Assembly: GCA_028710895.1 (NCBI GenBank)
Contig: JAQTTH010000013.1
Coordinates: forward strand, 1-64,000
DNA length: 64,000 bases
Source of the DNA: Paludibacter sp.
GTDB taxonomy: Bacteria; Bacteroidota; Bacteroidia; Bacteroidales; Paludibacteraceae
Direction: 5' to 3'
Shown here: positions 34,825 to 44,853 of the stretch, piece by piece
Layout: every line of letters begins with the position of its first letter
Position numbering within the stretch: position 1 is the first letter of the stretch
The notes under the pieces: model-generated
Database searches by the model: none
Seen by the model: the letters and a program-made list of their open reading frames with translations, nothing else
What the model was told of the DNA's origin: nothing
Made by a program: the position numbers and the translations under genes

Positions 34825-36846
34825 CTATAACATCGCTTTAACCTGATTATATACATTTTGACCGTTGAAGCCAAGTTTTTCGTCAAGTACTTTGAAAGGA
34901 GCCGAGAAACCGAATGATTCCAATCCCCAGATTTTTCCGTTAGCACCAACTAAACCAAGCAAGTTTACAGGGAGACCTGCAGTAAGACCAAAAATCTTAG
35001 CATTGCGAGGTAATACGCTTTCCTGGTATTCTGCCGATTGACTGCGGAATAAACCTTCGGATGGTACTGATACCAAACGGATTTTTACGCCATCAGCACG
35101 AAGCAATTTAGCTCCTTCGAATAAAGTAGAAACCTCAGAACCCGAAGCAACTAAAATAACATCAGGATTACCATCACATTCAACAATATAACCACCTTTT
35201 TGAGCTTGTTCAGCTTCTTCTTTGCGGCTTGAAACAGCAGGAAGATCGGCAATATTCTGACGGGAAAGAATCAACGCTGTTGGAGTTGAAGTGTTTTCCA
35301 TAGCCATTTTCCATGCTACAGTACATTCTTCCACATCAGCAGGGCGAAGAACCAACATAGAGTTATGTCCTTTGTGGTTTTTCAATTTTTCCATCAAACG
35401 GATTTGAGCTTCTTGTTCAACAGGTTCGTGAGTTGGTCCATCTTCACCTACACGGAATGCGTCGTGTGTCCAGATAAACTTAACCGGTTGTTCCATCAAA
35501 GCGGCCATACGAACAGCTGGTTTCATATAGTCGGAGAAAACAAAGAAAGTAGCACAAGCCGGAATAACACCACCGTGTAAGCTCATACCGATACTTACAC
35601 AAGCCATTGTCAACTCAGCCACACCTGCCTGAAGGAATGAACCACTGAAATCACCTTTTGTAAATGCTTTGGTATTTTTCAGGAAGCCATCTGTTTTATC
35701 AGAGTTTGATAAGTCGGCACTTGCAACCACCATGTTTTCAACTTGTTTTGCCAATTCACCTAACACAGTTGCCGAAGCAGCGCGTGTAGCCTGACCCGGT
35801 TTTTGAGCCACTGCATCCCAGTTCATGTTTGTTTTTCCTGAGAAGAAGAAGTCAAGTTTAGCTGCCAATTCAGGGTTTGCTTTTGCCCATTCAGCTTTTG
35901 CAGCTTGTTTAGCAGCAGCAATAACAGCCAATTCTTCAGCACGTTTTGCATACAACGCTACTGTTTCAGGGAATAATACAAATGCATTTTGTGGATCACC
36001 ACCCAATACTTTGATACTTTCGTCGTAAGAAGCACCGCATTCGCTCAATGGCATACCGTGAGTAGCACATTGGTTTTCGAAGCTTGAACCATCGGCTTTG
36101 CGGGCACCTTTACCCATAATTGTTTTACCGATAATCAAGGTTGGTTTAGCCGACTCCGCTTTTGCTTCAGTCAAAGCAGCACGAATTTGCTCTACATCAC
36201 CACCATTAATTTCAATTACTTTCCAACCCCAGGCCAAATATTTTTGAGCAGTGTTCTCTGTAGTTACATCTTTTGTTTCCGTAGAAAGTTGGATATCGTT
36301 TGAATCGTAGAACATAATCAGGTTATCCAATCCCAAGTGACCGGCCATACGACCTGCTCCTTGAGAAATTTCTTCCTGAATACCACCGTCAGAGATATAA
36401 GCGTAGATAGTTTGGCTCATTACTTCACCAAAACGAGCTTTCAAAAATTTAGCAGCGATAGCAGCACCAACAGCATAAGTATGACCTTGTCCAAGAGGAC
36501 CGGATGTGTTTTCAACACCACGCATAATGTCTACTTCAGGGTGACCCGGAGTTGGGCTATCCCATTGACGGAACTGTGCCAGTTCTTCCATTGTATATTT
36601 GCCTGTACAAGCCAATACTGAGTAAAGCATTGGTGACATGTGGCCCGGATCAAGGAACATACGGTCGCGACCTTCCCATTTGGGATTTTTTGGATCATAT
36701 TCCAAAAACTCAGAGTAAAGAACGTTGATAAAGTCAGCTCCACCCATGGCACCACCCGGGTGACCTGATTTTGCTTTTTCGACTGCCGATGCAGCAAGGA
36801 TACGGATATTATCCGCTGCACGATTTAAAGTTTGAATCGAATTCAT
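34825..36846 (-). CDS. tkt: Transketolase
   Basis: A 673-residue ThDP enzyme of the pentose phosphate pathway. ThDP- and substrate-binding motifs are present: GHPGGAMGGADF (residues 28-39), SDGGIQEEISQGAGRMAGHL, and GEDGPTHEPVEQ with the conserved Glu/His region (about 470). ENTSGPLGQGHTYAVG is also standard. Full length. An AT-rich leader of about 45 bp separates it from the DUF6048 gene upstream, so an operon is uncertain. Confidence 0.96.
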   Translation of the reverse strand: MNSIQTLNRAADNIRILAASAVEKAKSGHPGGAMGGADFINVLYSEFLEYDPKNPKWEGRDRMFLDPGHMSPMLYSVLACTGKYTMEELAQFRQWDSPTPGHPEVDIMRGVENTSGPLGQGHTYAVGAAIAAKFLKARFGEVMSQTIYAYISDGGIQEEISQGAGRMAGHLGLDNLIMFYDSNDIQLSTETKDVTTENTAQKYLAWGWKVIEINGGDVEQIRAALTEAKAESAKPTLIIGKTIMGKGARKADGSSFENQCATHGMPLSECGASYDESIKVLGGDPQNAFVLFPETVALYAKRAEELAVIAAAKQAAKAEWAKANPELAAKLDFFFSGKTNMNWDAVAQKPGQATRAASATVLGELAKQVENMVVASADLSNSDKTDGFLKNTKAFTKGDFSGSFLQAGVAELTMACVSIGMSLHGGVIPACATFFVFSDYMKPAVRMAALMEQPVKFIWTHDAFRVGEDGPTHEPVEQEAQIRLMEKLKNHKGHNSMLVLRPADVEECTVAWKMAMENTSTPTALILSRQNIADLPAVSSRKEEAEQAQKGGYIVECDGNPDVILVASGSEVSTLFEGAKLLRADGVKIRLVSVPSEGLFRSQSAEYQESVLPRNAKIFGLTAGLPVNLLGLVGANGKIWGLESFGFSAPFKVLDEKLGFNGQNVYNQVKAML

Positions 36847-36892
36847 ACGTAGATTGTTTTGTTTATAATTGGTTTTTTGTTTTTTTTCTTGA

Positions 36893-37594
36893 TTAAAAGT
36901 GATATCCTATCACATAATTTATTGCCCAGTTGGAGTTGCCTGAATTTATACCAAATCCCGGAATGTACCATGGATTTGGACCTCCGATATTATCTTTACT
37001 TAAGAGGTTTTTATTTCGGACACTCCAGCCCATGAAAATATTCTTTGCTATTTCAACTCTCACCCCAGCTACTATTTCAAACCACATTTTGGTTGTTGCA
37101 ATATTGTTGTACGGAACAGCCTCTGTGCCACCCCAATAATTATCAGTGATAACAACATTGGTAATACTATACCGGAAATTCGACATTCCTAATCTTAAAC
37201 CGGCCTGAAACATATTGTTCGTTGGTTTAGAGTCTTTTTTCTTTTTTTGCAAATTGAAATCTACCCCCAGGCGTCCAAATAATGCATTGGTGTTGAAGCC
37301 AATATTTTCGTTTGATATTTTATTGGCTCCTGCATATCCCAGTTCAAAAATAGGATAGTATTTATGTAACAGATCAACCTGAATAGCACCTTCGTACGAA
37401 TACGTTGCAGCTTTTGCAAACAATGGGCTAGCGAGCGATACAATGTCGGCATACACAGTTGCACCGTTATACAGATTGACCTTTACAGTATCCGTTTTTT
37501 GTTCAATATGTTGTCCTCGCTTCTGAGCCTGAATGGGAAGAATAACCAGGCATAGAAAAAGGCTAATTGTATATTTTGATATTTTCTTTAGCAC
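36893..37594 (-). CDS. DUF6048 family outer-membrane protein
   Basis: 233 residues, signal peptide (MLKKISKYTISLFLCLVILPIQAQ), then beta-barrel-like sequence: YEGAIQVDLLHKYYPIFELGYAGANK, WFEIVAGVRVEIAKNIFMGWSVR and last strand NYVIGYHF ending in Phe. Recognised as DUF6048, unknown role. The start appears to be GTG (37592-37594); it lies 32 bp inside the 3' end of the DUF6452 gene, so the two are coupled. No alternative ATG gives a signal peptide. Confidence 0.75.
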   Translation of the reverse strand: MLKKISKYTISLFLCLVILPIQAQKRGQHIEQKTDTVKVNLYNGATVYADIVSLASPLFAKAATYSYEGAIQVDLLHKYYPIFELGYAGANKISNENIGFNTNALFGRLGVDFNLQKKKKDSKPTNNMFQAGLRLGMSNFRYSITNVVITDNYWGGTEAVPYNNIATTKMWFEIVAGVRVEIAKNIFMGWSVRNKNLLSKDNIGGPNPWYIPGFGINSGNSNWAINYVIGYHF

Positions 37595-38048
37595 TGGTTG
37601 AAGTATTTACATCGTGAACTGAAATTCGAACTGAATCTATAAAATGATTGGTTGATATAACTGTATCGATTGAATGGGTAACCAAACAACCACATTCAAG
37701 CGAAAGATAGGCGTTATAGTTTGTATGAAGTATCTTGACTGTGTCAACTATTTCATTGAACCTGACACGGAAGTCGGATTCGTTTGTAATTTTATTTAAT
37801 GGGAATAAGATTGTACTTTTCTTTTTGTAATCTGTGATTGAATCTACACCAAATCCCTGAACAGAAATACTATCCGGACTTAATAAAGTTGTAGTCCTGA
37901 TTTTTGTTGTTGGATTATAGCTTACTGTATAAATTCCAGCTGTTGTACGTATATACCTGTCTTTTCTGCATTGTTCATCATTGGAGCATGAACTGGTGAA
38001 GATCAGACTGAAAAGTAAGATTATATTTACGAGATGTTTATTAGTCAT
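37563..38048 (-). CDS. DUF6452 family lipoprotein
   Basis: 161 residues. The N-terminus is a lipoprotein signal ending in SSCSN (Cys about 21), so the mature protein is lipid-anchored. The mature sequence DEQCRKDRYIRTTAGIYTVSY and LSLECGCLVTHSIDTV fit DUF6452. It overlaps the DUF6048 barrel gene by 32 bp; the pairing is conserved in Bacteroidales as far as I recall. A role in envelope assembly is a guess. Confidence 0.72.
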   Translation of the reverse strand: MTNKHLVNIILLFSLIFTSSCSNDEQCRKDRYIRTTAGIYTVSYNPTTKIRTTTLLSPDSISVQGFGVDSITDYKKKSTILFPLNKITNESDFRVRFNEIVDTVKILHTNYNAYLSLECGCLVTHSIDTVISTNHFIDSVRISVHDVNTSTSAKENIKIYN

Positions 38049-38062
38049 ACATTTGAATTTCC

Positions 38063-38581
38063 CTATAAAAAAGCTCTCACTTCGTCTTTCAGTTTTTTAA
38101 TGGTAAGTTCTGTGGGTGTATTATCAGTATTGACATATACTTGTATAATCAGTTCAGCCAGCGAAGAAGCGGGTTCTGTTGGATTGCATTTTACAGAACA
38201 ACTATTTACTAATTGAATAAGGCTTTCCTGCGTTCCGGCAATTGCACTCCAAACTTCGTCGCTTACATAAATTTGTTGCGATAAATTATGGTTGAATTCC
38301 TGACGAATACTGGCCAATAGCTCCGTATGGAGCTGCAGATTTGTCATTTCTGGTTTTGCAACATTCAGAATTAATTTATGAGGTATCGTACGTTCTAAAA
38401 CCAAAATAAGTCGCTCATAAGCCCGTAAACGGATAGGAGTAATAGTCGATAAATTATTTCTGCGTAATTCAAAGTTCCGACGTTTCTCTTCGTTGCGAAG
38501 TAGCTTGTCTATCATGAGATAAGCAGTTAAAAGTACAAGTAATGCAGGTAATACTATTTTTAGAATTTCAAGCGTTCCCAT
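38063..38581 (-). CDS. Membrane-anchored conserved protein, unknown
   Basis: 172 residues: one N-terminal transmembrane helix (ILKIVLPALLVLLTAYLMI, residues 5-23) and a cytosolic helical part with LRAYERLILVLERTIPHKLILNV and EFNHNLSQQIYVSDEVW. It resembles a Bacteroidota family I know only as a DUF (possibly DUF7935). It ends 14 bp before the DUF6452 start and is probably in that operon. No enzymatic motif. Confidence 0.62.
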   Translation of the reverse strand: MGTLEILKIVLPALLVLLTAYLMIDKLLRNEEKRRNFELRRNNLSTITPIRLRAYERLILVLERTIPHKLILNVAKPEMTNLQLHTELLASIRQEFNHNLSQQIYVSDEVWSAIAGTQESLIQLVNSCSVKCNPTEPASSLAELIIQVYVNTDNTPTELTIKKLKDEVRAFL

Positions 38582-38633
38582 AGGTTTTAAATGAATTTTG
38601 ATGATTTAATTCTCAAAATAGATTCTACTGATT

Positions 38634-39584
38634 TCAGATTTCCTTTTCAATTTGATAGTTATTTCGCTCGGTTGAATTACGGGCTACAATTTCGCCCACA
38701 AAACCAGCCAGAAACATTTGAGTTCCGAGCAACATGGCTAACATGGAAAGGTAAAAGTAAGGACTATCTGTCACTAACGGTGCTTTTACATGTTCGAATA
38801 GAGCCACAACCTTGTTTGCACCAACAGCTACAACAGCCAGAAATCCAAGAATAAACATCAAAGTACCATACAAACCGAAGAAATGCATTGGTTTTTTGCC
38901 AAACTTAGACAAAAACCAAAGCGTCATTAAGTCCAGATAACCGTTTACAAAGCGATTCAAACCAAATTTTGTTTCGCCAAATTCACGTTTTCTGTGTTCA
39001 ACAACCTTTTCGCCGATACTTGTAAATCCTGCATTTTTTGCCAGATAAGGTATGTAGCGGTGCATTTCGCCGTATACCTCAATGTTTTTTACAACTTCGA
39101 TGCGGTAAGCTTTCAAACCACAGTTCATATCGTGAAGTTTTAATCCCGTAACCTTACGGGCAGTCGCATTATAAACTTTCGAAGGTATGTTTTTCGTTAG
39201 TTTCGAGTCGTAGCGTTTTTTCTTCCAACCTGAAACTAAATCGTAGTTGTCGTTTTTGATCATTGCAAACAATTCAGGAATTTCATCCGGACTGTCCTGC
39301 AAATCAGCATCCATTGTTATCACAACGTCACCTTTTGCTGCCCGAAAACCGCAATACAAAGCAGGCGATTTGCCATAATTGTGTCGGAATTTTATTCCCC
39401 TCACATTTGCTGACTGTTTTTGAAGTAATTCCACAACATCCCATGAGCTGTCTGTACTGCCATCGTTTATGAAAATAACTTCATACGTGAATTTATTGGC
39501 AGTCATTACACGCTCAATCCATTCAAAAAGTTTTGGAAGTGATTCTTCTTCGTTGTACAATGGTACGATTATCGAAATATCCAT
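38634..39584 (-). CDS. Family 2 glycosyltransferase with membrane tail
   Basis: 316 residues. GT-A domain at the N-terminus: VPLYNEEESLPKLFEWIE, FINDGSTDSSWDVV, and the metal-binding D-x-D in TMDADLQDSPDEIPEL (about residues 90-105). Two hydrophobic helices near 230-295 anchor it to the inner membrane, as in undecaprenyl-phosphate glycosyltransferases (ArnC/GtrB/DPM type). Its job is probably loading a sugar on a polyprenol phosphate. A second GT2 of DPM type is at 62068-62808. Confidence 0.85.
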   Translation of the reverse strand: MDISIIVPLYNEEESLPKLFEWIERVMTANKFTYEVIFINDGSTDSSWDVVELLQKQSANVRGIKFRHNYGKSPALYCGFRAAKGDVVITMDADLQDSPDEIPELFAMIKNDNYDLVSGWKKKRYDSKLTKNIPSKVYNATARKVTGLKLHDMNCGLKAYRIEVVKNIEVYGEMHRYIPYLAKNAGFTSIGEKVVEHRKREFGETKFGLNRFVNGYLDLMTLWFLSKFGKKPMHFFGLYGTLMFILGFLAVVAVGANKVVALFEHVKAPLVTDSPYFYLSMLAMLLGTQMFLAGFVGEIVARNSTERNNYQIEKEI

Positions 39585-39641
39585 ATTGTAAGTTGCTATG
39601 TTCTAGATGTGAATATTGTGGTTAACGGTGAGTGTAAAGTT

Positions 39642-40148
39642 TTATTCTTCAAATATACTTTTTTCTTTTTTGATAAATCCAGCCAGTATTAAACCCCAAA
39701 AACCACCACTAATGATACTCATGAATACATTCAATGAGGCATATGGCAGAGGTTTATAAATAGCTTGAAAGGCTTCATAGGTTTTATCATCAATTGGGTA
39801 TTTAAAGCCATCATACATTTTCATAAGAGCATCAAGAGTTAAATCAAGAAAGAACTTATCAATAAAGTTTGTATAGATAAAAATAACTATTGAGGATACG
39901 ATTGATGCAAAGAAATAAATCAGAAATACATACCTGAATACCTGACCATATTTCATGATTCCACCATATTCCGTTTCGCGGAAATGGATTGCCATTCTGT
40001 ATAATACAAAAATTATGGAGATAGAAACAAACAACGAAAGTGAAGCTATTGCACCGTTCTTTTGAGCCGATAAAATGAATTTTAGCGATAATAACAATCC
40101 AACAAAATGAAAGTTATGTAAGGCCGACTTCGTAATATTTCGTTGCAT
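39642..40148 (-). CDS. DUF4199 family membrane protein
   Basis: 168 residues with four hydrophobic segments and the DUF4199 pattern (MAIHFRETEYGGIMKYGQVFRYVFLIYFFASIVSS). Start chosen at ATG 40148 (MQRNITK), because a minus-strand TACTTTTG promoter box at 40174-40181 lies downstream of the longest-frame start. In many Bacteroidota this family gene sits next to a GT2 gene as here; function unknown. Confidence 0.75.
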   Translation of the reverse strand: MQRNITKSALHNFHFVGLLLSLKFILSAQKNGAIASLSLFVSISIIFVLYRMAIHFRETEYGGIMKYGQVFRYVFLIYFFASIVSSIVIFIYTNFIDKFFLDLTLDALMKMYDGFKYPIDDKTYEAFQAIYKPLPYASLNVFMSIISGGFWGLILAGFIKKEKSIFEE

Positions 40149-40277
40149 AATGACATTTTTAATTTTGACAGCACAAAAGTACAAAAAAAGTGCTAAACCC
40201 GAAAAGAAAATTCAAGATAGACGATAGTCTTTTTTTCGTGATAATAAATGAATTAGCATAAATATCAAAAACTAAAT

Positions 40278-40325
40278 AAAAAAAGCAGATTACTTGATTT
40301 TGGAAAATCGGTAATCTGCTTTTAG
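40278..40325 (-). terminator. Terminator of trxB
   Basis: A 13-bp stem, AAAAGCAGATTAC (40281-40293) with its complement at 40311-40323; the loop itself can pair (GATTTT with AAAATC). It is followed by a T-run on the minus strand and starts 20 bp after the trxB stop. Confidence 0.9.
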
Positions 40326-40343
40326 CTATATAAATTATATTTT

Positions 40344-41285
40344 TTACAATCCTTTTTCAGAAAGGTATCTTTCCGCTTCAATGGCTGCCTGACAGCCGCT
40401 ACCGGCTGCTGTAATAGCCTGACGGTAATGTGGGTCGGCAACATCACCGGAAGCAAATACACCCTCAACATTGGTTCTTGGCGATCCGGCAATCGTTTTA
40501 ATATAACCAACTTCATCAGTTTCAATCCATGGTTTGAAAATACCCGAGTTAGGTTTGTGACCAATTGCAAGGAAAAATCCATCGATGTCGATATGAACCT
40601 GTTCTTCGTCAGTTTGTCCGCGGCGTTTTACCAGATTTGCACCCTGAACAACTCCTTCGCCTGTCAAACCTATTGTTTCGTGCTCAAAAAGAATTTCAAT
40701 TTTAGGATTTGCAAACACACGTTCCTGCATAATTTTTGAAGCACGTAGGGCTGGTTTACGCACAATCAGATATACTTTGCTTGCTAAACCTGCCAAATAA
40801 GTTGCTTCTTCACAAGCTGTGTCGCCACCACCTACAACAGCTACTACCAGTTTGCGATAAAAGAATCCATCGCAGGTTGCACAAGCTGAAACACCCGAAC
40901 CGGCATATTTTTGCTCGTCGGGCAATCCAAGGTATTGTGCTGTGGCACCGGTAGAGATAATAATTGTTTCGGCTTCAATCGTTTTTTCGCCATCGATTGT
41001 TACTTTGTACGGAGCAGCACTTAAATCGGTTGCTGTAGCCATCCCAAAACGGATATCGGCACCGAAGCGCTCGGCCTGTTTCCGTAGATCTTCCATCAAT
41101 TCCGGTCCGGTAATTCCTTCGGGATAGCCCGGGAAGTTTTCCACTTCGTTAGTTGTTGTCAGTTGTCCTCCGGGTTGCATGCCTTCGTACAAAACAGGTG
41201 ATAAGTTAGCGCGTGAAGCATAAATGGCAGCTGTGTATCCTGCCGGTCCTGAGCCTATTATAAGGCAACGTACTTTTTCGTTCAT
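40344..41285 (-). CDS. trxB: Thioredoxin reductase
   Basis: A 313-residue NADPH/FAD enzyme that reduces thioredoxin. FAD site GSGPAGYTAAIYASRA at the N-terminus (residues 11-26), redox pair CATC at about 136-139 in SACATCDGFF, NADPH site VVGGGDTACEEATYL. C-terminal EGVFASGDVADPHYRQAITAAGSGCQAA completes the FAD site. Last gene of the ftsK-lolA-trxB cluster, though about 130 bp of spacer separates it from lolA. Confidence 0.95.
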   Translation of the reverse strand: MNEKVRCLIIGSGPAGYTAAIYASRANLSPVLYEGMQPGGQLTTTNEVENFPGYPEGITGPELMEDLRKQAERFGADIRFGMATATDLSAAPYKVTIDGEKTIEAETIIISTGATAQYLGLPDEQKYAGSGVSACATCDGFFYRKLVVAVVGGGDTACEEATYLAGLASKVYLIVRKPALRASKIMQERVFANPKIEILFEHETIGLTGEGVVQGANLVKRRGQTDEEQVHIDIDGFFLAIGHKPNSGIFKPWIETDEVGYIKTIAGSPRTNVEGVFASGDVADPHYRQAITAAGSGCQAAIEAERYLSEKGL

Positions 41286-41417
41286 ATTTTGGTGTTTATT
41301 TTTCTTGAAATTTTATTCGATTCAAACTTGTTTAAGAGCATATCAGACAAACAATATCAATGCTGAAAGGTTTTCTGTTTGTCTAAGAATCGAAGTCTAT
41401 AGTGTTATTCATAAAAT

Positions 41418-42053
41418 CTATCGCAAGTCATTTACAATAACTCCCTTGTATCGACTTTGATTAAACACAAAGGTATTATCCGATACTTTCACTCCTTTTT
41501 GAAAATTAGTTAGCTTAAGAAGAGTGCTGCTACCATTTTTGTTGTTAAGCTTGATTGAAACCAAATTTCCGGTACTTTTGTTTACCTGAACTTCTATTTT
41601 GGAAATGTTTTTATCTTTCAATTTAGGAATCATGTCTATGCAATAATCGGTAGCCGATTTTATAGTCGAAAATTTGATTGAACATCTTGATTTAAAGCCT
41701 GAAAGTATGGCCATTGGATTTGTTTCAGCAAGTTCTTTTTCTGTGGGTTCTGTTATCGAAACTTCATTACTTTGAGCAACATACGACCATTGTGTTTTAC
41801 CATCAAACCAGGCTTTCAAGGCCTCCATTTCCAATACAAACCTGTTTCCTTTGAGTGTGAAAGTTCCTGATGCAGATTGCGAGTTTGATTTATCGTTTGT
41901 GACCAATCTGAAATTAGTTTTTATGGCATTTGTTTTAGCTTCGGCTAATAAATCAGTGATTATTTTCTCAGCCTGAGCATTATTTTGCGCTCCTATGAAT
42001 GGAACGGACAAGAAAATGAATGCTAACGAATAGATTATTTTTTTTAAAGACAT
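41418..42053 (-). CDS. lolA: LolA-like outer-membrane lipoprotein carrier
   Basis: 211 residues with a signal peptide (IYSLAFIFLSVPFIGAQ). The mature part is a beta-sheet with FTLKGNRFVLEMEALKAWFDGKTQWSYV, which resembles the LolA half-barrel that carries lipoproteins across the periplasm. It lies 19 bp downstream of ftsK, a pairing common in Bacteroidota. Assignment as LolA is by fold-like features and context; another LolA-like role is possible. Confidence 0.78.
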   Translation of the reverse strand: MSLKKIIYSLAFIFLSVPFIGAQNNAQAEKIITDLLAEAKTNAIKTNFRLVTNDKSNSQSASGTFTLKGNRFVLEMEALKAWFDGKTQWSYVAQSNEVSITEPTEKELAETNPMAILSGFKSRCSIKFSTIKSATDYCIDMIPKLKDKNISKIEVQVNKSTGNLVSIKLNNKNGSSTLLKLTNFQKGVKVSDNTFVFNQSRYKGVIVNDLR

Positions 42054-42072
42054 GGCTTTTTGAGTTTTGAGA

Positions 42073-44640
42073 TTATAAATGTTTCAGAATTTGTTCCAAA
42101 TGGAAGCTATCCACTACCAACACCTGACGGGCTTTACTGCCTTCAAAAGGTCCAATAATTCCTGCTACTTCCAACTGGTCAACAATGCGTCCGGCGCGGT
42201 TGTAGCCAATGGAGAATTTACGCTGAATGAGTGATGTTGATCCTTGCTGATTGGCAACAATCAAATGAGCTGCTTCTTCGAAAAGCGGATCACGTTTTGT
42301 CATGTCGATGGAACTTGCATCAATGCCTTCGCTTTCAGCCCCAATGAATTCAGGTAAATAAAACGCCGTTGGGTATGCTTGTTGTTCACGGATATGATGC
42401 ACAATGTTTTCCACTTCTGGTGTGTCAACAAAGGCACATTGAACACGAGTCAGGTCATTTCCCTGCGAGAAAAGCATATCACCACGACCAACCAGTTGAT
42501 TAGCTCCCGGTGAATCGAGAATGGTTCGTGAGTCAATCATAGACGAAACACGGAACGCAACACGTGCCGGGAAGTTTGCTTTAATAACACCCGTAATAAT
42601 GTTTACCGACGGACGTTGTGTAGCAATAATCATGTGAATTCCCACTGCACGGGCCAGCTGAGCAATGCGGGCAATTGGCATTTCCACTTCTTTACCGGCA
42701 GTCATAATCAGGTCGCCAAACTCATCAACAATAACCACAATGTAAGGCAAGAAACGGTGTCCTTTTTCCGGATTCAGATGACGAATGGTGAACTTTTCAT
42801 TATATTCTTTGATGTTACGGACATGCGCTTTTTTGAGCAAATCGTACCGGTCGTCCATTTCCTTACACAGCGAATTCAACGTTTCAACGACCTTGCTGGT
42901 ATCCGTAATGATGGCATCTTCTCCATCGGGTAATTTGGCCAGAAAGTGTTTTTCAATATCAGCATAAATATTGAATTCCACCTTTTTAGGATCGACCAAA
43001 ACGAGTTTCAGTTGCGATGGATGTTTTTTATAGAGTAATGAAGTGATAATTGCATTTAACCCAACTGATTTACCCTGACCGGTAGCACCTGCAACGAGCA
43101 AGTGAGGCATTTTGGCTAAATCTACCATGAAAATATCGTTGGTAATCGTTCGCCCAAAAGCAACAGGAAGTTCAAATTTCGATTCCTGGAATTTTTTGGA
43201 AGCAATAATTGAATGCATTGAAACCACTTGGGGATCGCTGTTTGGAACTTCGATACCAATTGTTCCTTTACCCGGAATTGGAGCAATAATACGAATGCCG
43301 GTTGCAGCAAGACTTAGCATGATGTCATATTCCAGGTTACGAATTTTGGAAATACGTATACCGGCTTTAGGAACAATTTCATACAACGTAATTGTTGGAC
43401 CGACCGTGGCTTTTATATTATCAATTTCAATGCCGAAATTTTGCAATATGTTGATAATCTTATTTTTATTGGCGTTTTGCTCCACCATATCAATTTGCGT
43501 GTCGTTATCGGTGCCGTAGACCTTTAGCAAATCGAGAGTGGGAGGGTTGTAGTGCGATAAATCCAATGTCGGATCATATTTACCTAATTTTGTAACGTTG
43601 TAAATCGGATCTTCGTTATTGTCGTCAGTTAATCCTGAATCGTCGGCATCAACAGCTTTGTTTTCGTCACTTAGTTCAGCTTGTTCAATTTCAAACGGAA
43701 CATCGTTATTGTCAGGTTGCTCTGGTTCCTGTATTTCAAGTTCCGGTGTTTCAATTATCAACTCATCTTCTTCATCGTCAAAGTTCACTTTAGTAACCCA
43801 ATCTTCCGGGATTATCTCGGTGCCAACTGCTACTGTAGCTTCAAATGGTTCATTATCAATAGAGAAATCGGGTTCAGTTTCAGCTTTTGCTAATTTATCC
43901 TTGCGTGTGAAAAGACCTTTCAAAAATGGAATTGTGGCTTTTGATGAAATTATGAAATAAGCGAGGAATGTACCAATTAACGCCATGAAAGTTCCGGGAT
44001 TTCCAATATAGGACATTATCCATGCACTCACATTATCACCATGCATTCCACCGGGTGAGAAGAAAAACAAATCTTTGTATGAAGGCATGAAGGCGTAAAA
44101 AACATGCAATGCGTAACCAAGTGTGATGGACACCCATATCAACCAAAAAGCCGTATGAAAAAATGCTTTCCAAAGGGTTGTTACCCGAACTTTGATAAAT
44201 CTTAGCCCAATAACCATTCCCAGGTAAAGAAAAACAAATGAAGAAATTCCAAACCAGCGGTTGATGAATGTTTCGGCAAGGATGGCTCCTGTAACCGATG
44301 CCCAGTTTTGAATATCAGTGCGCATTTGTTGTAATTCATGCCAGGATAGGTCCATTTTGCTTTGATCGGCTGCTCCTGTAAAGAAGTATGAAACAAAAGA
44401 TACGAACAAAAATATAACCCCAATGAATACGGCAATCCCCAAAATGATTCGGGTTCTTTCATCCGTGATGAAATTTTTTAGTTTCACACCGAACCCTGGT
44501 TCGTTGTTTGTTGTTATGTGATTTTGCTTCTTTGAATCAAGCCTTGGTTCTGGCTTCTGTTCTGGCTTGGGTATGTTCTTTATTGGTTTCTTAGGTGCCA
44601 TGTGTGTAAATGGAGTTATTTGCTTTGCAATATCAAACAT
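42073..44640 (-). CDS. ftsK: DNA translocase FtsK/SpoIIIE
   Basis: 855 residues. Four membrane helices lie at about 70-240, followed by an acidic linker (about 260-360, rich in E, D and P), then the motor: DNLEYD-type beta domain, Walker A GATGQGKSVGLNAII (about residue 520), Walker B VIVDEFGDLIM, and the C-terminal winged-helix gamma domain (LIQRKFSIGYNRAGRIVDQLE) that reads chromosomal polar sequences. It pumps chromosome DNA at the division septum. The start may be MFDIAK at 44640 or MAPKKP at 44601; a TATTTTTG box at 44696-44703 (minus strand) fits both. Confidence 0.93.
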   Translation of the reverse strand: MFDIAKQITPFTHMAPKKPIKNIPKPEQKPEPRLDSKKQNHITTNNEPGFGVKLKNFITDERTRIILGIAVFIGVIFLFVSFVSYFFTGAADQSKMDLSWHELQQMRTDIQNWASVTGAILAETFINRWFGISSFVFLYLGMVIGLRFIKVRVTTLWKAFFHTAFWLIWVSITLGYALHVFYAFMPSYKDLFFFSPGGMHGDNVSAWIMSYIGNPGTFMALIGTFLAYFIISSKATIPFLKGLFTRKDKLAKAETEPDFSIDNEPFEATVAVGTEIIPEDWVTKVNFDDEEDELIIETPELEIQEPEQPDNNDVPFEIEQAELSDENKAVDADDSGLTDDNNEDPIYNVTKLGKYDPTLDLSHYNPPTLDLLKVYGTDNDTQIDMVEQNANKNKIINILQNFGIEIDNIKATVGPTITLYEIVPKAGIRISKIRNLEYDIMLSLAATGIRIIAPIPGKGTIGIEVPNSDPQVVSMHSIIASKKFQESKFELPVAFGRTITNDIFMVDLAKMPHLLVAGATGQGKSVGLNAIITSLLYKKHPSQLKLVLVDPKKVEFNIYADIEKHFLAKLPDGEDAIITDTSKVVETLNSLCKEMDDRYDLLKKAHVRNIKEYNEKFTIRHLNPEKGHRFLPYIVVIVDEFGDLIMTAGKEVEMPIARIAQLARAVGIHMIIATQRPSVNIITGVIKANFPARVAFRVSSMIDSRTILDSPGANQLVGRGDMLFSQGNDLTRVQCAFVDTPEVENIVHHIREQQAYPTAFYLPEFIGAESEGIDASSIDMTKRDPLFEEAAHLIVANQQGSTSLIQRKFSIGYNRAGRIVDQLEVAGIIGPFEGSKARQVLVVDSFHLEQILKHL

Positions 44641-44853
44641 TTGCTATTCACTTTAGCGCATAAGCTCACCAAATGTATGATATTAATTTAAAATACAAAA
44701 ATAGTAAAAAGGAGCGCGCGGATTACATCTTTTCTTATAAATTTGCATAAAAATGATTTAAGAATAGAATGAAGCATATATGAATCATGAAACTTTAATT
44801 TTAGAAAGTAAATATCATGAATCATATATTGAAGCACATAATTTAAAGGATAA